Part shown: piece after piece, positions 1 to 5,920 of the stretch | Position numbering within the stretch: the first letter of the stretch is position 1 | Layout of the letters: each line of letters begins with the position of its first letter | NCBI GenBank assembly: GCA_903841915.1 | Contig: CAIMKO010000327.1 | Span: forward strand, 1-5,920 | Direction: 5' to 3' | Length of the DNA: 5,920 nucleotides | DNA from: an uncultured Chitinophagaceae bacterium | GTDB lineage: Bacteria; Bacteroidota; Bacteroidia; Chitinophagales; Chitinophagaceae | The notes under the pieces: generated by a model | Told to the model about the DNA's origin: nothing | Seen by the model: only the letters and a program-made list of their open reading frames with translations | Databases searched by the model: none | Program-made: the position numbers and the translations under genes

Positions 1-634
1 TCAATCGCTTGAAAGCCCTATCAATGTTGATTCTTCGCTAATAGAACATCTGCAGGTAAAGGTCTCAACAGCGGTAGAAGTGCCGATCCAAAGAGAAGAG
101 CTGGCAAAATTGCAAAGCGTAAAAAAAGTCTATGAGACCAATTTAAAATTAACAGATGCCAATAAAATTCCAAAGCTGAATGCTGCATACAATATCGGTT
201 TTCAGGGCAACGGATATACGTTTGACAATAAACAATTTTATCAGTTGGCAGTTTTTCAGTTACAATGGAATTTATTTAAAGGCTATGATAACCGCTACAA
301 AATAAAACAGGCACAACTCGATATTGATGCATTGCAAAATCAATACACGGATGTTCAGAAACAAATGCTGTTGCAGGTTTCTACGGCCAATAATACTTAT
401 CAAAGTGCATGGGCTGCTTTAACAAGTACAGCAGATGAAATGCAGAGCAGCAAAGAAGTGTATGCATTTACGGAAAAAAGATATCGGGAAGGGCAGGCAT
501 TATTGATCGAACTGACGGATGCAAGAACACAAATGACAAATGCTGCAATAAAATATTCATTAGCACAATTAGCCGTATTAAATAAAGAAGCGGAATTAGA
601 AAGAGTAACGGCAACTTATGCACTTAACAAATAA
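1..634 (+). CDS. TolC-family outer-membrane efflux protein, C-terminal part (5' partial)
   Basis: This is the outer-membrane channel of a tripartite efflux pump; such proteins form trimeric beta-barrels with a long periplasmic alpha-helical tunnel through which substrate leaves the cell. The reading frame is open from base 2 to the TAA at 632-634, giving 210 visible residues and no upstream stop, so the gene enters from outside the window. The GTG at 80 is an internal valine codon, not the start. The visible part matches the second OEP repeat: a helix (about residues 30-52), a beta-strand stretch with LNAAYNIGFQGNGY, a second strand pair ending in QLQWNLFKGYDNRYKIKQAQ, then two long helices with the family-typical YREGQALLIELTDARTQ near the C-terminus. 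It ends 29 bases before the adaptor gene, consistent with co-transcription. The family call is secure; the substrate cannot be told from this protein. Confidence 0.93.
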   Translation, partial: QSLESPINVDSSLIEHLQVKVSTAVEVPIQREELAKLQSVKKVYETNLKLTDANKIPKLNAAYNIGFQGNGYTFDNKQFYQLAVFQLQWNLFKGYDNRYKIKQAQLDIDALQNQYTDVQKQMLLQVSTANNTYQSAWAALTSTADEMQSSKEVYAFTEKRYREGQALLIELTDARTQMTNAAIKYSLAQLAVLNKEAELERVTATYALNK

Positions 635-663
635 AATCATCCATACACACTCAAAATAATTTT

Positions 664-1707
664 ATGAAATTACAACAATTGACGGGTTTAGCGATCATAT
701 CAATTCTAATGGCCTGTAACAGCAAACCCAAAGAAACAGTAAAACAGGAAGATGATGCAGTACTGATAAGAACAACAACCATTGAATCTGCAGATTATAA
801 ACCCACATTGCAGTACAGCGGCATGATGGCAAGCACCAATGAAGTAAAATTAGCTTTTAAGATCGGAGGCATTGTTTCGAAGATCTATGTGAAGGAAGGC
901 GACCGTGTAAGCAAAGGTCAGCTACTGGCAACATTAAATTTAACGGAGATCAATGCGCAGGTAGAACAATCAACACAAGCTGTTGAAAAAGCAAAAAGGG
1001 ATGTGAATCGTGTAAAGAATTTATATAACGATACAGCTGCAACATTGGAACAATTTCAAAATGTGCAAACACAATTAGATGTTGTAAAAGAAAATCAACG
1101 CATTACAAAATTCAATTTAGAATATGCACAGATCCGTGCGTTGGATAATGGAATAGTGACCAAAAAAATAGCGAACGAAGGAGAAGTCATTGCAGCCGGT
1201 TCTCCTGTATTTATCATCAATAGCGCATCGAATAATGATTGGGTCATTCGTTTTGGGGTGGCCGATAAAGATTGGAGTGTATTAAAAAATGGGGATGCGG
1301 CAACAGTTGCCATTGATGCATATCCAAACAAAACATTCAATGGTATTATTTCAAAAAAGGCGGAGACTGCAGATCCCTATAGTAACACGTATGAGATGGA
1401 AGTAAAAGTTTTGCCGAATGGAGAAAGATTTGCAGCAGGTTTATTTGCTACCGTTCAGCTGAAAGCTACTGCCGTAAAAGCTTTAAAACTATTGCCCATT
1501 GAAGCGTTGGCGGAAGCAGACGCAAAAAAGGGATTTGTATTTGTATTGAATGATGATAAAAGATCAGTAAAAAAAGTTCCTGTCGAAATTGCTTTTATCA
1601 ATAAAGATAAAGTTGCCATCAGCAGCGGATTAGAAAATATCAATGAAGTAATAACGGAAGGAGTTAGTTACTTAACGGAAAGTTCGATTGTAAAAATTGC
1701 TCATTAA
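664..1707 (+). CDS. RND efflux system periplasmic adaptor (membrane-fusion protein, HlyD/AcrA type), lipoprotein
   Basis: This adaptor links the inner-membrane RND pump to the TolC-like channel in the periplasm. The 347-residue product begins with a lipoprotein signal: a hydrophobic stretch (about residues 6-17) and the lipobox LMAC, making Cys18 the predicted lipidated residue. The first half of the lipoyl domain is at about 62-92 (FKIGGIVSKIYVKEGDRVSKG). A fairly short coiled-coil hairpin follows at about 94-150, rich in Q, E and K, and the second lipoyl half is at about 152-188 (NGIVTKKIANEGEVIAAGSP). A beta-barrel domain spans about 190-268, including ERFAAGLFATVQL, and a membrane-proximal domain spans about 270-347. 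The length is normal for the family. The ATG at 664 is chosen because it gives an intact signal sequence; the bases before it are AT-rich without a clear Shine-Dalgarno, as is usual in Bacteroidota. It lies between the channel and pump genes. Family certain, substrate unknown. Confidence 0.94.
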   Translation: MKLQQLTGLAIISILMACNSKPKETVKQEDDAVLIRTTTIESADYKPTLQYSGMMASTNEVKLAFKIGGIVSKIYVKEGDRVSKGQLLATLNLTEINAQVEQSTQAVEKAKRDVNRVKNLYNDTAATLEQFQNVQTQLDVVKENQRITKFNLEYAQIRALDNGIVTKKIANEGEVIAAGSPVFIINSASNNDWVIRFGVADKDWSVLKNGDAATVAIDAYPNKTFNGIISKKAETADPYSNTYEMEVKVLPNGERFAAGLFATVQLKATAVKALKLLPIEALAEADAKKGFVFVLNDDKRSVKKVPVEIAFINKDKVAISSGLENINEVITEGVSYLTESSIVKIAH

Positions 1708-1738
1708 AATACTTGAAGAATAAAGTTAAACAGTACAA

Positions 1739-1768
1739 GTGTGCGACGCAAAAGAACTTGCGTTACAC
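1739..1768. repeat. Imperfect inverted repeat / stem-loop between adaptor and pump genes
   Basis: The 98-base gap between the adaptor and pump genes contains a dyad. The inner arms ACGCAA (1746-1751) and TTGCGT (1758-1763) flank a 6-base loop. The outer arms GTGT (1739-1742) and ACAC (1765-1768) are separated from the inner stem by a GCG/T internal loop. No T-run follows, so it does not look like a factor-independent terminator. It could be a dispersed palindromic repeat, an mRNA-stability or processing element that sets adaptor-to-pump stoichiometry, or chance. The pairing is seen directly; any role is inference. Confidence 0.5.
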
Positions 1769-1805
1769 GTTCCTGCCTATACCATAATATTTATAAAAAA
1801 GAATC

Positions 1806-4800
1806 ATGAAAATAACTGACTTCTCGGTAAAAAATTATCAATTCACGTTGATCGTATTTGTGATGCTGGTTGCCATCGGCCTAAACTCTTTGCTGCACAT
1901 GCCACGCGGTGAGGATCCCGATTTTCAGGCACCGAGCTTTTTTGCAGTGATCATTTATCCGGGAACAAGTCCGAAGGACATGGAGCAATTGGTCGTTGAT
2001 CCGATCGAAAAAAAATTCAACGAATTAGATGATGTTAAACGTATTGTCACAAAGATCGATGATGGTTTGGCAACAGTGAGGGTTGAATTTAAATACGGTA
2101 CTGATCCGGATAAAAAATACCAGGATGTGGTTCGGGAAATTGATGCACTAAAAACTAAATTACCACAGGATATCCTGAGCTTGACCATCATGAAATTTTC
2201 GCCAAGTGATGTAAACATTGCACAGATTGCATTAATGAGCGAAACACTACCCTACAAGGATTTAGAAGAATGGAGCAAAAAACTAAAAGAACGTTTAGAG
2301 AAAGTAAAAACACTAAAAAATGTTGACAACTGGGCATTTCCGCAACAGCAAGTCAGAGTGAGCCTGAACTTAGAAAAAATGGCTCAATTTAAAATTGGAT
2401 TGAACAGAGTAATTGGCGCATTGCAAAGTGAGAATATCAATATTCCCGGTGGAAGTATCGATATGGGAACGAAACGCTTTAATGTAAAAACAAGTGGTGA
2501 TTATAAAAATATTGATGAAATAAAAAACACGATCGTCAGCAGTTTTGCCGGAAAAATTTTATATGTCAAAGACATTGCTGAAGTGAATTTTAATTATGAA
2601 GAAGAAAATTATATTGCCCGATTAAATGGCAGGCGAGGTGTTTTTGTTACAGCCAGCAGAAAAATGGGAACAAATATCTTTGATGTTGAAAAAGATATTC
2701 AGCCCATACTCAATGATTTTAAAAAGGACTTGCCAAAAACTATTCAGTTTGAACAAAGTTTTAATAATGCCGAAAGTGTTCGCAAACGATTAACTTCATT
2801 TGGGGCTGATTTTTCAATTGCCATTTTCTTAGTACTGTTAACCTTGCTGCCCTTGGGCTTCAGAGCATCGATCGTTGTAATGATATCTATTCCACTATCA
2901 TTAGCGATTGGTTTATCACTCTTAGATCTGTTTGGCTTTACCATTAATCAATTAAGCATTGTGGGATTTGTTGTGGCATTAGGGCTGTTAGTTGATGACA
3001 GTATTGTGGTTGTTGAAAACATTGAGCGTTATTTAAGAAACGGGTATACAAAAAGAGAAGCTGCAATGGCCGCTACCAAACAGATCGGGTTGGCCGTATT
3101 AGGCTGTACTGCCACTTTGATCTTTGCATTTTTACCGCTATTATTTCTACCCGAAGGAGCCGGAGATTTTATAAGAAGTTTACCTGCGGCAGTTGTTGCC
3201 ACCGTATTGGCATCACTGTTTGTTTCATTAACGATCGTTCCGTTTTTAGCCAGTAGAATTTTAAGCAATCATGAAAGTTCTGACGGGAATTTCTTTCTAA
3301 GAGGTTTAAAGAAACTGATCAGTGGCAGTTATAGAAAATTACTTTCGGCTGCAATTGCCCGACCTTACGCAACACTGATTATCGCTTTAGTTATTTTTAT
3401 TGCTGCAATAGCAATGATCCCTGTCATTGGATTTAGCTTATTTCCTTCCTCAGAAAAACCGATGTTTCTAATCAATATTGAAACACCGCTGGGCAGCAGT
3501 CTGGCTACAACGGATAGTGTTACCAAACTGATAGAAAAAGAAGTAAAGCAAATTCCTGACCTGAAAAATTATGCTACAAGTGTTGGTCACGGAAATCCGC
3601 GTATTTATTATAATGTTATTGCCAGAAGTACGCAAAGTAATTTTGCACAAATATTCGTTCAGCTGAAAAATACCGAGCCAAAAGAAAAAAAGATACTGAT
3701 CGATATTTTAAGAGGCAAATTCAAGACTTATCCCAATGCATTGATAGAAGTGAAGGATTTTGAACAAGGTCCGCCGGTGGATGCGCCGATTGCTATTCGT
3801 ATATTCAGTGAGAACCTGGATACTTTACGATCATTATCCTTCCGGGTAGAGGATCTTCTTAAAAAGACGGAAGGAACTATTTATGTAACAAATGATCTCA
3901 CCACATTAGAGACCGATATTAAAATAAAAGTAAACAAAGAAAAAGCAGGATTGATAGGAGTATCCATTGCTGATATTGATCGCACCGTTCGTATGGCTGT
4001 AACCGGCTTGAATATTGGTACTTTCAAAAAAGAGAATGGCGATGAATTGAATTTGAATGTAACGCTGCCAAGAGATAAAATGCAATCAGTAGATGTTTTC
4101 AACAAAGTGTATATAACATCCTATACCGGTGCGTCTATTCCTTTACGGCAAATTGCTGATGTAGAATTCCAAACATCTCCAACTACCATCAAGCACTATG
4201 ATAAAGATCGATATACTGTTGTGACCGCCTTTGTAAAAAACGGATATAACACCGCTAAACTCACGGAAGGCATTTTAAATGAAATGAGCAGCATAAAATT
4301 TCCAAAAGGGGCCTCCTATTATGCTGCAGGTGATGTAGAGGCAAGCAAAGAAAGTTTTGGCGGATTGGGCACTATCATACTCATCACTATTTTCGGAATT
4401 ATGGGTATTCTCATACTTGAATTCAAAACATTCAAAGGAACATTGATTGTGTTAAGTGTTGTGCCGCTTGGCATTATTGGTGCCGTATTAATGTTATGGG
4501 CAACCGGAAATACTTTATCATTTGTTGCAGTTGTTGGATTGATAGCTTTAGTGGGTATTGAAGTAAAGAACAGCATTTTATTAGTTGATTATACCGATCA
4601 ATTGCGCAGAGATGGAATGAGCTTAGACATGGCAATTCAGGAAGCAGGTGAAACACGCTTCATTCCGATCATCTTAACAACACTAACTGCCATCGGTGGT
4701 TTAATACCCCTAGTGATGGAAAGGAATCCTTTGTATTCACCCCTGGCGCTGGTTATTATCGGCGGACTGATCAGTTCAACATTATTAACAAGAGTCGTTA

Positions 4801-4850
4801 CACCGGTACTGTATAAATTATTAGCACCAAGCGTAATTCATAAAGATTAA
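1806..4850 (+). CDS. RND-family efflux transporter, inner-membrane permease subunit (AcrB-like)
   Basis: This proton-driven trimeric pump captures substrate from the periplasm or outer leaflet and passes it to the TolC-like channel. The 1014-residue product has the full duplicated RND layout: TM1 (about 13-31), first porter region (about 32-335), TM2-TM6 (about 336-485), TM7 (about 520-545), second porter region (about 546-850) and TM8-TM12 (about 854-1003). The TM4 signature GLLVDDSIVVVENIER carries Asp397-Asp398, matching AcrB D407/D408. Lys921 in EVKNSILLVDY matches AcrB K940, and Arg951 and Thr958 match AcrB R971 and T978 by motif alignment, so the proton relay appears intact. These motifs fit the hydrophobic-compound (HAE-type) branch better than the heavy-metal branch, but the substrate is unknown. 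The segment MPRGEDPDFQAP after TM1 differs from the AcrB sequence and suggests a distinct subgroup. The ATG at 1806 gives the usual short cytosolic N-terminus; it is preceded by an A-rich stretch rather than a clear ribosome binding site. Confidence 0.96.
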   Translation: MKITDFSVKNYQFTLIVFVMLVAIGLNSLLHMPRGEDPDFQAPSFFAVIIYPGTSPKDMEQLVVDPIEKKFNELDDVKRIVTKIDDGLATVRVEFKYGTDPDKKYQDVVREIDALKTKLPQDILSLTIMKFSPSDVNIAQIALMSETLPYKDLEEWSKKLKERLEKVKTLKNVDNWAFPQQQVRVSLNLEKMAQFKIGLNRVIGALQSENINIPGGSIDMGTKRFNVKTSGDYKNIDEIKNTIVSSFAGKILYVKDIAEVNFNYEEENYIARLNGRRGVFVTASRKMGTNIFDVEKDIQPILNDFKKDLPKTIQFEQSFNNAESVRKRLTSFGADFSIAIFLVLLTLLPLGFRASIVVMISIPLSLAIGLSLLDLFGFTINQLSIVGFVVALGLLVDDSIVVVENIERYLRNGYTKREAAMAATKQIGLAVLGCTATLIFAFLPLLFLPEGAGDFIRSLPAAVVATVLASLFVSLTIVPFLASRILSNHESSDGNFFLRGLKKLISGSYRKLLSAAIARPYATLIIALVIFIAAIAMIPVIGFSLFPSSEKPMFLINIETPLGSSLATTDSVTKLIEKEVKQIPDLKNYATSVGHGNPRIYYNVIARSTQSNFAQIFVQLKNTEPKEKKILIDILRGKFKTYPNALIEVKDFEQGPPVDAPIAIRIFSENLDTLRSLSFRVEDLLKKTEGTIYVTNDLTTLETDIKIKVNKEKAGLIGVSIADIDRTVRMAVTGLNIGTFKKENGDELNLNVTLPRDKMQSVDVFNKVYITSYTGASIPLRQIADVEFQTSPTTIKHYDKDRYTVVTAFVKNGYNTAKLTEGILNEMSSIKFPKGASYYAAGDVEASKESFGGLGTIILITIFGIMGILILEFKTFKGTLIVLSVVPLGIIGAVLMLWATGNTLSFVAVVGLIALVGIEVKNSILLVDYTDQLRRDGMSLDMAIQEAGETRFIPIILTTLTAIGGLIPLVMERNPLYSPLALVIIGGLISSTLLTRVVTPVLYKLLAPSVIHKD

Positions 4851-4856
4851 AACCAC

Positions 4857-4889
4857 GATCCATAGGCGCCCCCTGGACGTCTATGGATC
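4857..4889 (+). terminator. Stem-loop just after the pump gene, possible operon end
   Basis: Arms at 4857-4868 (GATCCATAGGCG) and 4878-4889 (CGTCTATGGATC) pair over 12 positions, with one G-U wobble in RNA, around a 9-base C-rich loop. The stem starts 6 bases after the pump stop codon. That position suits transcription termination or protection of the 3' end of the efflux mRNA. No T-run follows, so it is not a classical intrinsic terminator. It could instead be a dispersed palindromic element. Confidence 0.5.
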
Positions 4890-4913
4890 CTTCCATAAAA
4901 TCAGACTAGCCTT

Positions 4914-4960
4914 ATTCTTGCTGCGAAGAATGCTGCAACAGCGCGCAGGATTGCCGGGAC
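4914..4960. other. GC-rich non-coding patch with overlapping small hairpins
   Basis: The 40 bases at 4921-4960 contain 25 G or C, clearly above the AT-rich surroundings. Several mutually exclusive pairings are visible: ATTCTT (4914-4919) with AAGAAT (4926-4931); CTGCG (4921-4925) with CGCAG (4944-4948); and, nested inside the latter, GCTG (4932-4935) with CAGC (4939-4942) around a 3-base loop. The only open frame here is an 11-codon one at 4930-4965, too short to support as a gene. No known RNA family is recognised. It may be part of a structured transcript or the remnant of a repeat. Confidence 0.35.
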
Positions 4961-4965
4961 AATAA

Positions 4966-5012
4966 ATTAATCTGTAGTCATAAGTACTACAGATTAATGC
5001 GGTAGTTTTTTT
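4966..5012 (+). terminator. Perfect 13-bp inverted repeat followed by a T-run, upstream of the PAS gene
   Basis: ATTAATCTGTAGT (4966-4978) and ACTACAGATTAAT (4986-4998) are exact reverse complements around a 7-base loop. Seven consecutive T lie at 5006-5012, separated from the stem by GCGGTAG. This resembles a factor-independent terminator on the + strand, although the T-run is further from the stem than is usual and the stem is AT-rich at its base. Because it lies only about 55 bases before the PAS gene start, a dimeric regulator's operator is the main alternative. The dyad is certain; its function is inferred. Confidence 0.55.
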
Positions 5013-5053
5013 AGTTTTAATCACAAATCATTTTCAATTCTTACCTGGAAAAG

Positions 5054-5920
5054 ATGAGCAGTATTATAACCTTAGCTGAAAAAAGAAACCAACCTAAGAA
5101 GATTCTTAAATTCCCAACCCATTTTTTCCGAGCATTTGAATATGTAAATGATTCAGTTGGCATTACAGACAAGTCCGGAAATATTTTGTATGTCAATGCT
5201 GCCTTCGAATCCTTTTTCGGATATTCAAAAAAGGAGGTCGTCAATATGCAGGTGAACGATCTTTTCTTTCGGGAAGATCTTGAAAAGAATCCTTTTGATC
5301 TCTCTAATATTCAAACTCCCGGTAACCTGATCCTAAGATCCCGTTGCAAAAAAAAAGATGGCAGTAAAATATATGGCGAAGTAAATATTAGTTATCTGGA
5401 AAATGACACTTATTTAGGGGTTGTCAGAGATATTACCGAACAAGTAAAACTTGAAAAGGAGCTGAAACAAAATAAGACTCTTTTCTATAATGCTTTTGAT
5501 AATAGCCCTTTGCTCAAGACCATCAGCATTCTATCAACAGGGAAATTGATTGGGGTAAATGAAAGTTTTTGTAAAGCTTCGGGATTTAGTAAGGAAGAAG
5601 CCATCGGTAAAACAACACTGGAACTCGGTTGGATCAGACCCGAAGGAAGAGCTCAGCTGCTGGAAGGACTTGAAAAAAAGCTACCCATGTCAAATCTGGA
5701 GATCCCGGTTTATAAAAAATCAGGAGAAAAAATGATTTGTAGATCTTCTGCTTATGTTATCAAAACAAAAGAAGGGGAAAAGCTTTACGTAGTTGCAGAA
5801 GATATTACAGAACTGAAAAATCTCGAATCGGAAATTGAAGAAGCCCATGAAAGGTATCGAGGTTTAAGTGAGGCAACATTTGAGTCGATCTTTCTTTCAG
5901 AAAAGGGTGTTTGCATCGAA
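5054..5920 (+). CDS. Multi-PAS-domain sensory protein (3' partial, output domain outside window)
   Basis: This is a signalling protein with tandem PAS sensor domains, apparently cytosolic since no signal peptide or membrane segment is seen. The frame runs open from the ATG at 5054 to the window edge, giving 289 residues. PAS1 covers about residues 24-129 (GITDKSGNILYVNAAF, FGYSKKEV, closing with VVRDITEQ). A short helical linker (130-142) leads to PAS2 at about 143-253 (GKLIGVNESFCKASGFSKEE, closing with VVAEDITELK). A coiled-coil-like linker (254-268) leads into the start of a third PAS domain at about 269 (YRGLSEATFESIFLSEKG). The ATG at 5054 is the only plausible start: an in-frame stop lies at 5018-5020, no other ATG intervenes, and the next Met (65) would cut PAS1. 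GGAAAAG directly abuts the ATG, too close for a normal Shine-Dalgarno. Such proteins usually end in a histidine kinase, sometimes in another output module; which one is not visible here. A functional link to the efflux operon is unproven. Confidence 0.88.
   Translation, partial: MSSIITLAEKRNQPKKILKFPTHFFRAFEYVNDSVGITDKSGNILYVNAAFESFFGYSKKEVVNMQVNDLFFREDLEKNPFDLSNIQTPGNLILRSRCKKKDGSKIYGEVNISYLENDTYLGVVRDITEQVKLEKELKQNKTLFYNAFDNSPLLKTISILSTGKLIGVNESFCKASGFSKEEAIGKTTLELGWIRPEGRAQLLEGLEKKLPMSNLEIPVYKKSGEKMICRSSAYVIKTKEGEKLYVVAEDITELKNLESEIEEAHERYRGLSEATFESIFLSEKGVCIE

Noticed and set aside
80..634. GTG at 80 as the start of a short 184-residue protein
   Set aside because: The frame is open upstream to the window edge and the upstream residues continue the TolC-family sequence, so this is an internal valine of a truncated gene.
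1770..1805. AT-rich stretch before the pump gene as an internal promoter
   Set aside because: No good TAnnTTTG box with a matching TTTG element at proper spacing was found; general AT-richness alone is not evidence.
4930..4965. Tiny 11-codon open frame (MLQQRAGLPGQ) in the intergenic region
   Set aside because: It is too short to distinguish from chance, has no clear ribosome binding site, and overlaps the hairpin cluster.
5012..5019. TAGTTTTA as a Bacteroidota-type -7 promoter box (consensus TAnnTTTG) for the PAS gene
   Set aside because: It matches all but the last position but overlaps the T-run, and no convincing -33 TTTG element is seen at the expected distance upstream.
1095..5244. 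Minus-strand open frames of 60-87 codons at several places between 1095 and 5244
   Set aside because: All but one lie wholly antisense to the adaptor or pump gene, and the last (5041-5244) is antisense to the PAS gene start. None shows a recognisable domain, and their composition is what the opposite strand of an AT-rich gene produces.
1..5920. CRISPR array, tRNA, rRNA, insertion sequence, phage or defence system
   Set aside because: No regularly spaced repeats, no tRNA cloverleaf, no transposase or integrase residues and no defence-type domains were seen. Coding sequence is explained by the three efflux genes and the PAS gene.

Overview
The window looks like chromosomal DNA from a member of the Bacteroidota, plausibly a Chitinophagaceae or Sphingobacteriia-like organism. 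This rests on the AT-rich composition, the lack of strong Shine-Dalgarno sequences before the starts, the style of the proteins, and the gene order outer-membrane factor / lipoprotein adaptor / RND pump, which is common in that phylum. The taxonomic placement is inference from style; no marker gene is present.

Layout, all genes on the + strand. Positions 1-634 hold the C-terminal part of a TolC-family outer-membrane efflux protein, whose N-terminus lies upstream of the window. Positions 664-1707 encode a complete membrane-fusion (HlyD/AcrA-type) adaptor with a lipoprotein signal. Positions 1806-4850 encode a complete 1014-residue RND inner-membrane transporter that keeps the proton-relay residues. 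Together they make a tripartite efflux system: a proton-driven pump in the inner membrane, a periplasmic adaptor, and an outer-membrane channel. The three genes are most simply read as one operon. The gap before the pump gene is about 100 bases and contains a stem-loop.

Positions 4851-5053 are non-coding and unusually structured. A 12-bp stem-loop lies just after the pump gene, followed by a GC-rich patch with small overlapping hairpins, then a perfect 13-bp inverted repeat followed by a run of T. The last element is a good candidate terminator or operator. A separate gene starts at 5054: a cytosolic multi-PAS sensory protein, cut by the window edge after 289 residues, so its output domain is not visible.

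Overall this is an ordinary efflux operon next to a signalling gene. I see no convincing undescribed system. The points most worth a second look are the structured intergenic region at 4851-5012, the dyad between the adaptor and pump genes, and the unseen output domain of the PAS protein.
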